In this document: positions 53,284 to 62,391 of the stretch, one piece after another
Numbering within the stretch: the stretch's first letter is position 1
Layout: each line of letters starts with the position of its first letter
Origin: Synechococcus sp. PCC 7502
GTDB lineage: Bacteria > Cyanobacteriota > Cyanobacteriia > Pseudanabaenales > Pseudanabaenaceae
Assembly (NCBI RefSeq): GCF_000317085.1
Contig: NC_019702.1
Coordinates: forward strand, 3,130,394 to 3,194,393
Direction of reading: 5' to 3'
Length of the DNA stretch: 64,000 nucleotides
Made by a program: the position numbers and the translations under genes
Notes under the pieces: model-generated
Told to the model about the DNA's origin: nothing
Databases searched by the model: none
Seen by the model: the letters and a program-made list of their open reading frames with translations, nothing else

Positions 53284-54210
53284 ATGAAGACAGTCTTGAT
53301 TACAGGGGTTACAGGTTTTCTCGGTCGGTATATAGCTCGCCAGTTTAGTCAAGCAGGATGGACAGTTACAGGAATTGGGACTCGCCCCCCTGAGAATGCG
53401 CCTCAGCAAGATTTAGCCTATTATTATCAACTTGTTCTCCCTTCACCAGATTTAGCGGCGATCGCCCAGCAGCTAAAGCCAGAGGTTTGCATTCATTGTG
53501 CTGGTAGAGCTTCTGTAGAGTTATCTGTAAGCGATCCAGCCTCAGATTTTCAGGCAAGTGTATCGATGACGTTTCAACTTCTTGATACATTGCGTCTATA
53601 CGCTCCTAATTGCCACTTAATTTATCTGTCCAGTGCAGCAGTGTATGGCAGCCCTGACTCATTGCCGATCGCAGAATCACAGACTTGTATGCCGATTTCT
53701 CCCTATGGCTTTCATAAATTGATGGGGGAGCAACTATGTCGAGAATTCTTTCAAATATATAATTTACCTACTACGATCGCACGCATATTTTCAGCCTATG
53801 GTGCAGGTTTAAGGCGGCAAGTAGTTTGGGATATTTGTCAAAAAGCTCTTACCCAACCAAGTATTAAGTTGCGTGGTACGGGCAACGAGAGTCGTGATTT
53901 TATCCATGGGGCTGATGTTGCCAAAGCAATGTTAGTTTTGTCGGAACAAAGCGCTCGTAAGGCAAGTATATATAATTTAGGGACAGGAGTTGAGACTAAA
54001 ATCAAAGACCTTATTACTTTAATTTTAGCGAACATAAACCCTACAGCTATTCCTGAGTTTGATGGTAATCTTGCCCTAGGTATTCCCCTCAATTGGCAAG
54101 CCGATGTGACCAAAATTAATAGCATTGGGTTTAGCCCTATAGTTAGTATAGATAAGGGGATTAGTTCTTATATCCATTGGTGTTGGGCTGAGGTATTGGG
54201 ATATGAATAA
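53284..54210 (+). CDS. NAD-dependent nucleotide-sugar epimerase/dehydratase
   Basis: This 308-residue extended SDR has the cofactor motif TGVTGFLGRYIARQF and Ser in LIYLSSAAVYGSP (about 115-127). The Y-x3-K motif is YGFHK, with NLGTGVETKIKDL later. It is likely to convert the sugar nucleotide needed by the glycosyltransferases here. Its stop overlaps the next gene by 8 bp. Confidence 0.9.
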   Translation: MKTVLITGVTGFLGRYIARQFSQAGWTVTGIGTRPPENAPQQDLAYYYQLVLPSPDLAAIAQQLKPEVCIHCAGRASVELSVSDPASDFQASVSMTFQLLDTLRLYAPNCHLIYLSSAAVYGSPDSLPIAESQTCMPISPYGFHKLMGEQLCREFFQIYNLPTTIARIFSAYGAGLRRQVVWDICQKALTQPSIKLRGTGNESRDFIHGADVAKAMLVLSEQSARKASIYNLGTGVETKIKDLITLILANINPTAIPEFDGNLALGIPLNWQADVTKINSIGFSPIVSIDKGISSYIHWCWAEVLGYE

Positions 54211-55414
54211 ACCATTAAGAATTGGACTAATAATGTTAGGGGGCAGGAGCTGGATTGGTGGGTCTGAATATATTAAGAATATTATTCTGGCATTATCAAG
54301 CCTACCTACTGAAATGAAATCCACCTTTGAGATTTGCTTGTTATATAGTGGAGAAACTATTGATTCTGATACTCTTCATCAATTAGCACCATATTTAAAG
54401 ATTGCTTATAACTTGGATGATGAATTACAACCCCGTACTTTATTTAATCGTGTGAAATGGAAAATAAGGAGGATTCTGTTTAGTGAGATACATCCTCGTA
54501 TGTCAGTTTTTTTAAGAAAAATTAATATCAATTTTGTTTATCCCTACCTCCTATCTGATAGGGAACAAACATTAAATTTTCAAGGAAATGCTTGGTTTCC
54601 TGATTTTCAGTATAAATATCTACCCCATTTATATTCTGAAGCAGAAATTAGAGATTGGGATAAATACGTAGAGCAGATTTCCGAATTAAATCAAACAGTT
54701 ATATTAAGCAGTAAAAATGCAGCTAATGACTTGCAAAAGTTCTTTCCTAATTCAAAATTTAAGGTTCAGATCTTAAATTTTAGAACCCATTTTCAATCCG
54801 CTTGGCATAAAAAAGATCCGCTCTTAGTGCAGAAAAAATATCATTTGCCAGATCGTTATTTTTTGGTAAGTAACCAGTTTTGGCAACACAAAAATCATTT
54901 GATTATTTTTGAAGCTCTCAAAATCCTTAAAAGCAAATCCATTTGTCCAGTAGTTGTCTTTACAGGGAGCATCTATGATTATCGCAAGCCCGAGTATATA
55001 GATTCTATCCTAGAAACTATTCATACTTACGATTTAGCATTTCAAACTTATATATTAGGCTTAATTCCCAAAAGCGATCAAATGCAGCTAATGCGAAGAT
55101 CTATTGCTGTAATTCAACCATCATTATTTGAAGGCTGGAGTACAGTTATTGAAGATGCTAGATGTCTTGGAAAGAAGATGATTTTATCTGATTTTCCTGT
55201 TCATTTAGAGCAAAATCCCCCCAACAGTATTTTTTATGAGCGGCACTCATCTGAACAGTTAGCAGATTTAATCTATAAATCTTGGAACATCTTTAGTACT
55301 TCACCTGACTTTTACCAAGAAGCCTTAGCAAAAGCCAAGAATATTCAAGAAGTTCAAGAATTTGCTCTTCAGTTTTTGGCGATCGCCAAAGGAGAGAATA
55401 ATATTGTTAAATAA
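54203..55414 (+). CDS. Glycosyltransferase (GT4-like)
   Basis: This 403-residue GT-B protein has N-terminal GLIMLGGRSWIGGSEYIKNI and C-terminal FEGWSTVIEDARCLGKKMIL, SDFPVHLEQNP, with an E-x7-E-like motif (FEGWSTVIEDA). It probably adds a sugar to the glycan backbone. The last gene before IS copy 4. Confidence 0.9.
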   Translation: MNKPLRIGLIMLGGRSWIGGSEYIKNIILALSSLPTEMKSTFEICLLYSGETIDSDTLHQLAPYLKIAYNLDDELQPRTLFNRVKWKIRRILFSEIHPRMSVFLRKININFVYPYLLSDREQTLNFQGNAWFPDFQYKYLPHLYSEAEIRDWDKYVEQISELNQTVILSSKNAANDLQKFFPNSKFKVQILNFRTHFQSAWHKKDPLLVQKKYHLPDRYFLVSNQFWQHKNHLIIFEALKILKSKSICPVVVFTGSIYDYRKPEYIDSILETIHTYDLAFQTYILGLIPKSDQMQLMRRSIAVIQPSLFEGWSTVIEDARCLGKKMILSDFPVHLEQNPPNSIFYERHSSEQLADLIYKSWNIFSTSPDFYQEALAKAKNIQEVQEFALQFLAIAKGENNIVK

Positions 55415-55494
55415 TTAAAATTTATATGCACTATACCATCGAAAACTGATTAAAATAAAAATATGGATCTTGGTTACTATTTATAGAGCCTGTT

Positions 55495-56079
55495 TCATAT
55501 CTCATGAGTAGCAATTCTTTTTAGCATCAAGCGAATAAAGCAAAGATTGAGTTTAGCTGTAGCATTAACGAGAGTTCTCTCAAAGTTCTTAACTAAGATT
55601 TTGCATCTTTCAACCCAAGCATTTGACCTTTCAATTACCCACCTTGTTGGCACAACTACAAACCCAGACAGACCTTTTTCTGCCTGCTTTTGCTTTGATA
55701 CCTTAGGAGAAATTTCAAACCTAATCTTAGTCATAATCTCAGGATAAACCTTCTGTAAATCAGTCGTCAATTTTTCGATATCATAACCACTATCCAGCAA
55801 TATCGTAGTTAGGGTAATGTCATCTGGCTTCGATTTGAAGTAATCAATGTTAAACGTTAACATCTCAATCAGTCCTTGGTCATCTGATACATTTGCTCTT
55901 GTTAAATAGGTAAAGAAAGGAAATCCCAGTATGTCAACGGCTAAATGTCTTTTGATCCCGTTAGTTGCTTTGTAGGAGCAGAAGCCCTTGGATTCTATAC
56001 TTGCATTACAGGTATTTTTCACTGCTTGTGAGTCAATGATGATTAAAGTTGTCCATTTTGATTTTTTTTGACTGTTCAC
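55495..56079 (-). CDS. IS5-family transposase ORF2 (DDE), copy 4
   Basis: It is a full-length 194-residue protein with DDE positions IIDSQAVKNT, ILLDSGYDIE and RWVIERSNAWVERCK. It differs from copy 3 at H-to-D in GYDIE and KQ order (QKQAEKG vs QQKAEKG), the latter also seen in copy 6. Confidence 0.93.
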   Translation of the reverse strand: MNSQKKSKWTTLIIIDSQAVKNTCNASIESKGFCSYKATNGIKRHLAVDILGFPFFTYLTRANVSDDQGLIEMLTFNIDYFKSKPDDITLTTILLDSGYDIEKLTTDLQKVYPEIMTKIRFEISPKVSKQKQAEKGLSGFVVVPTRWVIERSNAWVERCKILVKNFERTLVNATAKLNLCFIRLMLKRIATHEI

Positions 56080-56344
56080 GGGCTGTTGAATGCAAGGCTT
56101 CCATAATCGCAGTAAATGTACCTGTATCTTTCCACTCCTTGTAGTATCGATACACTGTAGAGAATGGTGGTAAGTCTCGGGGCATATCTCGCCAATTACA
56201 ACCGTTTTTAAGTTGGTAGAGTATGCCGTCTAAAATTTGTCTTTTTGTCCAAGTTGGCGGTCTAGTTTGCTTTTTCTTTGGGAGCAATGGTTCTATAATT
56301 TCCCATTCTTTATCTGTTAGGCTACTTGAGTATGGATTTAGCAT
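56033..56344 (-). CDS. IS5-family transposase ORF1 (DUF4096), copy 4
   Basis: It is a 103-residue protein with the DUF4096 pattern, overlapping ORF2 with the A8 tract in the overlap. Confidence 0.92.
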   Translation of the reverse strand: MLNPYSSSLTDKEWEIIEPLLPKKKQTRPPTWTKRQILDGILYQLKNGCNWRDMPRDLPPFSTVYRYYKEWKDTGTFTAIMEALHSTAREQSKKIKMDNFNHH

Positions 56345-56395
56345 TTTCTAAGCATCATAAATCTTGCTCATAATAAATATGAAACAGGCTCTATA

Positions 56396-56680
56396 TACAA
56401 AAAACTATAAAAAATAGTTAATTTCAAACTTATCTAAAAAAATGAAGATTTTCATCGCTTGCTTGATTTTATAATCTAATTCACAATTATGAAACTATTT
56501 GATCACTGCTAATATCTCATACTATCTCAGCACCTTTTTGCAAAGTGCTATATTAAGTTATGCGAAACACCAAAATTCATAATTTGGATTACCTGTCTAA
56601 CTCTTATAGTTCAGACGTAGTTATTAATCGCAGAACCATTTATAAACCTTTAAATCAATATTTTTAAAAATTCTAGAGTC
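56396..56680. other. AT-rich intergenic region before the second half of the glycan cluster
   Basis: No known gene. A 35-codon ORF (56559-56666) has no recognised similarity, no ribosome-binding site and is probably chance. The stretch should hold the promoter of the genes that follow, which are separated from the first half of the cluster by IS copy 4. Confidence 0.4.
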
Positions 56681-57397
56681 ATGATTAAGAAGTTCTTAAA
56701 ATTCATCCTTAATAGTATTGGTCTTGAAAAAGTTGGTCATTCAAAATCAGTATCGTTAAATTCTGCATTTAGGAGAATTTCTACTAAAAATATTCCAATC
56801 AAAACAGTGATCGATATTGGCGCATCTAATGGCTGTTGGACAAAAGTTGCTAAAAAATATTTCCCAAATGCATCATATTTCTTAGTCGAAGCAAATCCAT
56901 ATCATCTTAGATCACTGGAAAATTTTAAATCATCCGTACAAAATGTTGATTTTATTCTTGCAGCAGCAGGTGATACTGATGGAGAAATTTATTTTGATGC
57001 ATCTGATCCATTTGGTGGAGTTGCCTTCTATGAGGATAAACAAGGATTAAACAATAAAGTCTTAGCAGTAAAAATTGACTCTATTTGTAAAGACAAAAAA
57101 CTACAATCTCCGTATCTACTAAAATTAGATACACATGGCTTTGAAATACCGATTTTTGAAGGTGCAGCTATGACCTTAGAGAAAGTCAATTTAGTTATTG
57201 TAGAAACCTATAACTTTGATATAGCTAAAAATAGTTTGCGTTTTCATCAAATATGTCAGTACCTTGAAGAAAAAGGTTTTAGGTGTATTGATATTTGCGA
57301 ACCTCTTTTTAGGGAAAAGGATAATGCTCTTTGGCAGTTTGACTTATTTTTTATGAGAGCCGATCATTCTATATTTGCCAATAATTCTTGGCAGTAG
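56681..57397 (+). CDS. FkbM-family methyltransferase
   Basis: This 238-residue protein has VIDIGASNGCWTKVAKKYFP (motif I), LVEANPYHLRSL (motif II), LLKLDTHGFEIPIFEGAAMT and LVIVETYNFD. It probably O-methylates sugars. The region LEKVNL...NNSWQ at its end matches the decayed fragment at 60543-60795. Confidence 0.92.
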   Translation: MIKKFLKFILNSIGLEKVGHSKSVSLNSAFRRISTKNIPIKTVIDIGASNGCWTKVAKKYFPNASYFLVEANPYHLRSLENFKSSVQNVDFILAAAGDTDGEIYFDASDPFGGVAFYEDKQGLNNKVLAVKIDSICKDKKLQSPYLLKLDTHGFEIPIFEGAAMTLEKVNLVIVETYNFDIAKNSLRFHQICQYLEEKGFRCIDICEPLFREKDNALWQFDLFFMRADHSIFANNSWQ

Positions 57398-57411
57398 GTT
57401 AACAAATACCA

Positions 57412-58302
57412 ATGATTCATGAAACTTATCCATTAATTTCCATTGTTACTCCTTCATACAATCAAGGTTCCTTTTTGAAGGCAACTATTGAAAGCGTTTT
57501 ATCCCAAAACTATCCAAATCTTGAGTACATAATTATTGATGGTGGCTCAACTGATGAAAGTGTTGATATTATTAGGCAATATGAAAACCACTTATATTAT
57601 TGGTGTTCAGAAAAAGATGAAGGTCAATATCATGCTATAAATAAAGGTTTTTCTAAAAGTAATGGAAAAATAATGGGATGGATAAATAGTGATGATATGT
57701 ATCTACCTTGGACTTTTAGAACAGTAGCTAACATTATGAATGAACTCCCTGAAGTTAAATGGTTGACAACACTCAAGCTTGGTATATGGGATTATGATGG
57801 ATTTTGTTTAGGGTTTACAGAAGTTGAAGGTTACTCACTTAGTGCTTTTTTAGATAGCTATAACTTGCCAGTCAGATTCCATAACTCTATCCAGCAAGAA
57901 TCTACATTTTGGCAAAGAGAAATTTGGGATCAATCGGGAGGCTATATCAATACAGAACTAAGCCTGGCAAGTGATTTTGAATTATGGAGTCGCTTTTATA
58001 TTGAAAATGAATTATATGGCACAATTTCACCACTGGCAGGATTTAGATATCAATATAGTCAAAAAAGTCAAAACATGGATGAGTACGTAAAAGAAGCTAT
58101 TTCATGCTTACAAGGTTTACAACAATCCCTCAAATGGAGGTTTAGTGTATTTAGACTTATATTAGCTTTTATAAGAAAGCATAAGCTTCCAATGATAAGT
58201 AAGTTCATATTATCGAACTGGGGATATGATGCGAAGAGAGTTGTTAGAAGTAATTTTAATCAGCCAAGTGCTTCTTGGCAGATAGAAAAGTATAAGTTTT
58301 AA
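57412..58302 (+). CDS. Glycosyltransferase family 2
   Basis: This 296-residue GT-A protein has VTPSYNQGSFLKATIESVLS, IDGGSTDESVDIIRQY (nucleotide region), WINSDDMYLPWTFR (metal-binding DD), and QESTFWQREIWDQSGGYINT, which is usual in this group. It adds one sugar; identity is unknown. It starts 14 bp after the methyltransferase. Confidence 0.92.
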   Translation: MIHETYPLISIVTPSYNQGSFLKATIESVLSQNYPNLEYIIIDGGSTDESVDIIRQYENHLYYWCSEKDEGQYHAINKGFSKSNGKIMGWINSDDMYLPWTFRTVANIMNELPEVKWLTTLKLGIWDYDGFCLGFTEVEGYSLSAFLDSYNLPVRFHNSIQQESTFWQREIWDQSGGYINTELSLASDFELWSRFYIENELYGTISPLAGFRYQYSQKSQNMDEYVKEAISCLQGLQQSLKWRFSVFRLILAFIRKHKLPMISKFILSNWGYDAKRVVRSNFNQPSASWQIEKYKF

Positions 58303-58384
58303 GTCTTAATATTAGTTAAAAAAGATTTATTTGCATAAAAATATTTAACTTAAAAACTAATAAACTAAATACTAAGCAATACTC

Positions 58385-60406
58385 ATGAGAATAGCAATTC
58401 ACAACTCTTTTATCGGTCAACATGCTGCGGAAAATGAGATTTCAAGAAGAATTTGTTTGGCTGCCGAAAATATTGGCTGGCAGGCGAATACGGTAATTTC
58501 TGCGACAGAAATAAAAGAATATAGTCCAGACTTTGTAATTGTCACCCATTTTGACACCCCAAAATTATCAGAGTTTCCTACATACGGTTGTATGTGGAAT
58601 CCTCCTGTCTTTATGGAAAAATATGAAGATTGGATTAAAGAGCTAAATAAGGAATTATTGAATGCTTATTTTGATTATCCTGAATTTTATTTCAGGTATA
58701 AAAATATCCTAAGTTATGATGCTTACCTTGTATCATCGTCGCAAATTGAGCAGTGGCTTGAATTGCAATTACTTAAAAAAGATAATGAGAAAAAATATTT
58801 TTTTACACCTTTTTTTACTAGTTGTAATGCAACAGAATACGTAATTCCAAATATTCAGGAGCCGAACCTAGCTTATATGGGTACTAATTGGGATGGTAAA
58901 AGGTTTAAGCAACTATTTAAACAATTGGATAGAAAAGCTTATATGGAGATTTATGGGAGTAAGTGGGACTATTTAAAAAAATCTTTCAGGGGAACTTTAC
59001 CATTTGATGGAGTTAGTGTTTTAAATAAACTTAGACTTGCTGGAGTAGGACTATGTTTACATAAACCAGAACATTGTCAGGCAGAAACTCCATCTATGCG
59101 GATTTTTGAAATTATTGCTTCTGGAGCTTTGGCAATTTGTGGAGAGCATAAATTTATTAGAGAAGCTTTCGGAAATAGTGTTTTATATATTGATACTGAA
59201 GCAAGTGTTTCTGAACAAGTCAAACAAATTTCTAATCATATTGATTGGATTAGAAATCATCAGACAAAGGCATTAGAAATGTCTAAGGCAGCTCACGATA
59301 TTTTTATAGAAAAATATACTCTTGAGAAATTACTATTAGGTATAATTCCCCATCATCAAGAGTTGATTCGGAGTAAAGGATTTATTACATCCGTAAATAG
59401 TATCCCTGAAAAGCAAGTTCAATTCATTGTCCGATTGAGCGATCGCCCATTAGTAATGCTTAAACGTTGTTTAGATAGTATTGCTAATCAAACTTATAAA
59501 AATGTGTCAGTTATCCTAGTTAATTGTCAGGAAGTTACGGGATTAGATGAACTTCTACAGAGATATGAACAAATAATTACAATAAAAATTGTTAATAGTG
59601 AATATACGGATTTTAAGAGTACGCACCTTAAAAAAGGGATTAGTGCAGTAACTTCTGAATATTTTGCAATCTTAGATGATACAGCTATAATTTACCCCAA
59701 TCATGTCTATATTTTAACTTCGTTACTAGAAAAATATAAATTTATAGATGTCATTTATTCTGGTTTAATTAGGGCTTGGGAAGATGCTAATAGCTTAAAA
59801 ATTACTGATAAAGATTTAGTATATTTTGAGAATTTTGATATTAAAAAAATTGCTAAGTTTCAAAACTTTATTACTACAAATAGTTTTATCGCTAAGTCAT
59901 CTTTGATTTCTGATATTTATCAAGTTGACCCAAAGTTACAAGTTGGGCAAGACTTCTTTTTAATTTTGGAGCTATGTCGCAAAGCTATATTTCTTTTTAG
60001 CTATGAAGCCACCTGTGAGTTTTATTGGCGCATTGATATTAAAGATAGTGTGACCCGTAATCAGTTACAGAATTGTGAGACTTTAGTAACTACTAAAATG
60101 TTAAAAGATATAAAACCAGACATTATTAGCGATCAACTGTTGCAAATATTTAAAGATCAAGAGTTTATTGTTATAGACAACTTTGATTTAAATCGAGAAA
60201 TCAAGCCTAAGTTTTTGAAACTATCTGAACTTAGATATAGTAAATCTCAACAACTTTTACAAGCAGAATTAAAAACCAATTCATTCTCTTTTTATAAATT
60301 TCTTAGAAGTATATATCTAAGGTTATCAAGAGGGGGAAAGTTTAATAAAAATCCAAGTATTATAAGCAAATGTTTAGTGCTTATAAAAAAATTATTACTG
60401 GAATAG
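58385..60406 (+). CDS. Two-domain glycosyltransferase: CgeB-like GT-B plus GT2-like domain
   Basis: This 673-residue protein has an N-terminal part (about 1-330) that is a GT-B-type domain related to CgeB-like proteins: YMGTNWDGKRFKQLFKQLD, VGLCLHKPEHCQAETPSMRI, FEIIASGALAICGEHKFIRE, YTLEKLLLGI. From about 345 a GT2-like domain begins (VQFIVRLSDRPLVMLKRCLD, SIANQTYKNVSVILVN, FAILDDTAIIYPNHVYILTS). A fusion of two transferase domains suggests it adds more than one residue. The C-terminal half is AT-rich and divergent. Confidence 0.82.
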   Translation: MRIAIHNSFIGQHAAENEISRRICLAAENIGWQANTVISATEIKEYSPDFVIVTHFDTPKLSEFPTYGCMWNPPVFMEKYEDWIKELNKELLNAYFDYPEFYFRYKNILSYDAYLVSSSQIEQWLELQLLKKDNEKKYFFTPFFTSCNATEYVIPNIQEPNLAYMGTNWDGKRFKQLFKQLDRKAYMEIYGSKWDYLKKSFRGTLPFDGVSVLNKLRLAGVGLCLHKPEHCQAETPSMRIFEIIASGALAICGEHKFIREAFGNSVLYIDTEASVSEQVKQISNHIDWIRNHQTKALEMSKAAHDIFIEKYTLEKLLLGIIPHHQELIRSKGFITSVNSIPEKQVQFIVRLSDRPLVMLKRCLDSIANQTYKNVSVILVNCQEVTGLDELLQRYEQIITIKIVNSEYTDFKSTHLKKGISAVTSEYFAILDDTAIIYPNHVYILTSLLEKYKFIDVIYSGLIRAWEDANSLKITDKDLVYFENFDIKKIAKFQNFITTNSFIAKSSLISDIYQVDPKLQVGQDFFLILELCRKAIFLFSYEATCEFYWRIDIKDSVTRNQLQNCETLVTTKMLKDIKPDIISDQLLQIFKDQEFIVIDNFDLNREIKPKFLKLSELRYSKSQQLLQAELKTNSFSFYKFLRSIYLRLSRGGKFNKNPSIISKCLVLIKKLLLE

Positions 60407-60409
60407 TCC

Positions 60410-60520
60410 ATGTTTGGTATTAGCGTTGTAATTACTTGTTATTGCGAATGTGAATTAATTTATGTTGCGATCACTAGTATTTTATCTCAGTCAGTTTTTC
60501 GTGTTTTCAATAGTAAATAA
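60410..60520 (+). pseudogene. Truncated glycosyltransferase family 2 gene (5' end only)
   Basis: ATG at 60410, 3 bp after the previous stop; 36 codons read ISVVITCYCECELIYVAITS, ILSQS, the standard opening of a GT2 domain (after this a nucleotide-binding loop is expected), then the frame ends with FRVFNSK and TAA. The rest of the gene is absent, so this is a deletion remnant. Confidence 0.7.
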
Positions 60521-60542
60521 TTATTATTAATGATGGTTTAAA

Positions 60543-60795
60543 GTGTCAATTTTAGAAGGGGCAAGTCAGACTTTGAAAAATTCAGAACTTGTAATTATCG
60601 AAGCCTATAACTTTCAGCAAACAAATGATAGTCTGAAGTTTTATGATCTGTGTAATTATATGGAGAAAAAGGGATTTAGATGTGTTGATTTATCTGAGCC
60701 TGTACATAGAAAAAAAGATAAATCATTTTGACAAGTAGATCTATTTTTTATTCCTTCTAGGAATGTTGTTTTTACTTCAAATAACTATCAGTAAT
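60543..60795 (+). pseudogene. FkbM-family methyltransferase fragment with internal stop
   Basis: The frame reads SILEGASQTLKNSELVIIEA, YNFQQTNDSLKFYDLCNYME, KKGFRCVDLSEPVHRKKDKS and then TGA at 60729-60731 in the place of Trp, continuing QVDLFFIPSRNVVFTSNNYQ to TAA at 60795. This aligns end to end with the last third of the intact gene at 56681-57397 (EGAAMTLEKVN...NNSWQ). The first two thirds are missing, and a base is lost just before the first codon (GATGGTTTAAAG). Confidence 0.8.
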
Positions 60796-60823
60796 TTTGT
60801 GCTTTCTTAACACTAATAATCCA

Positions 60824-60876
60824 TGAAAAAATATCAATTGTTACACCATGTTTTAATTCAAGTTCTCAAAGTTAAA
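60824..60876 (+). pseudogene. Second truncated GT2 remnant, frameshifted
   Basis: ATGAAAAAATATCAATTGTT reads, after correction of one base in the A run, as KISIVTPCFNSSSQS before a stop, the usual opening of a GT2 enzyme. Only about 17 codons survive before IS1. It is very short, so confidence is modest. Confidence 0.5.
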
Positions 60877-60910
60877 TGTTTACGCTCAATTTTCTGAGTA
60901 TATACTTTGC

Positions 60911-61711
60911 GGTAGTGATCAAGAGGGCATGATGCAGAACTTAGAGTGAATTTCAGAATTGTAGTGATGGATAAATATCCAAATAGCACCGATATGATTT
61001 TCTAATTTCTTAGGAAAAGAAAGAGTTTTTCTAACAAGGCGAGAAATTCTTTGCCTTAAAGTACAATTGAACCTTTCAATATGATTAGTCTGTCCAGACT
61101 CTTTGCCCACAGCCTTATGGCGTTTTTTAGGCAAAATACAGCTATAAGCTTGCCAGAAGTCAGTATAACAAACAGCCCATTGTCGATAAACGGTTGGTAA
61201 AGATTGCCATAACCCCAAGGCTGTTTCTTGGTCTCGACTACCAACAAACACTCCAACAATTTCTCTAGTATTTCGGTTAATTGCTAACCAAATCCATACC
61301 TTACATTTTTTATCCCCTACAAATGACCATAGTTCATCGCATTCAATGGTCAGGCGTGCTTTTTTCTAGGGATTACCTTAACTTGCGGCTCTACACTGAC
61401 AGACTTACCATTTACATAACTCTGTAACCACTGTAATGACACCTTGGCAACACGCTTAATCCCTCGCATGGATATACGTTCTAGCAGCAGATTATCGACT
61501 AATTTAATTGTGGATTCAGCTATTGGCTGGTTTTTAGGATTAATCACAAATTGACGATTACACTTTTTACATTTGTAGTTTTGTTTTTTGTGACGGGTTA
61601 TACCATTCTTAACTATCTGGTCACTTTCACAGTAAGGACATTTTACTTCCATAGTTACTTCTATTTTGTTTTACCCCTTTTTTTATCTATCATGCCCTCT
61701 TGATCACTACC
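60911..61711 (-). mobile_element. IS1-family element, 801 bp
   Basis: Perfect 23-bp terminal inverted repeats lie at 60911-60933 and 61689-61711 (GGTAGTGATCAAGAGGGCAT). Flanking 8-bp sequences TACTTTGC and AAATTTGC match at 6 of 8 positions, suggesting an old target duplication. It carries one minus-strand gene read with a -1 frameshift. Confidence 0.92.
60919..61652 (-). CDS. IS1-family transposase (InsA-InsB, read through by -1 frameshift)
   Basis: InsA part (61350-61652, 100 codons): zinc-binding CPYCESDQIVKNG and CKKCNRQFV. Near 61360 an A6G run (AGAAAAAAGC) precedes the InsA stop. In the -1 frame translation continues as ARLTIECDELWSFVGDKKC through 60919, with DDE residues in CDELW, CYTDFWQAYS and NHIERFNCTLRQR. 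This equals the well-known IS1 scheme of programmed frameshifting at a run of A. Total about 244 residues. Looks functional. Confidence 0.88.
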
Positions 61712-62275
61712 AAATTTGCTAACTACATGAGTAGTCGGTTAGAGGATGCGTTCATAGCCACCCCAAGCATCTGTGAAGAATCGAGTGATGCCGAAAGGAG
61801 TCAATTGATTGATCAACGTAACCAACGCATGATCAGGTGCTAATACATAGGCTAGAACTGCACCCGTGCCATGATCAATAGCGTGCCATAGCCATGCTGC
61901 CAATACATCTCCTCCATTTCAGCATCCTCAACTCGATGAATATCAACTTCCAGTTTGTTCGTATCCACATGCTCTAATAGCGGGTAGCTGACTGGTTCTA
62001 TGTCAACAGCATTTTTTTAATTCCCTAATTACCGTTGTGTGACTGATACCTAACCCCCTTCTTGTGTCTCGTATTCTGCTCCCATTCATTACCATATCTA
62101 CTATTTTTTCTTTGACACTTGGCAAATATTCATTATGAATGTGTTACGAGTGCATTCTACATTTCGGCATATATATATTGCTTTTTTCCTGTGGCACTCT
62201 GTCCATGACGGGAAATATCTGTCTGTCCGCAAGTTGGGCATCTGATTGCTGCTGTTACTATCTTTTTTGTCTTTA
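61712..62275 (-). pseudogene. Decayed IS1-family transposase, second type
   Basis: Reading the minus strand, pieces of an InsA zinc finger (AAIRCPTCGQTDISRHGQS near 62250-62195) and an InsB domain (APDHALVTLINQLTPFGITR, FFTDAWGGYERIL at about 61741-61840) appear in order but are split by several stops and frame changes. The C-terminal catalytic Glu part is missing. IS1 copy begins right at its left edge. Confidence 0.7.
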
Positions 62276-62391
62276 TCTAGTTACTCTATGATCTATCTCC
62301 TCTCAACAACTTTGTAACATTACCTGATGGTAGTTATCTATAGGCTTCCCTGATTGTGGATGGACTTGTCATGGATTTTATAGAGCCTGTT

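Larger units (their letters stand above)
55486..56391 (-). mobile_element. IS5-family (IS427-like) element, copy 4, 906 bp, intact
   Basis: Ends GAGCCTGTTTC, TATA at 55482-55485 and 56392-56395. Both ORFs are full length. It lies in the intergenic gap of the glycan cluster; without it the flanking genes would be about 357 bp apart. Confidence 0.93.

Noticed and set aside
53838-54125. Minus-strand 95-codon ORF opposite the epimerase gene
   Set aside because: Antisense shadow; the epimerase frame is clearly the coding one.
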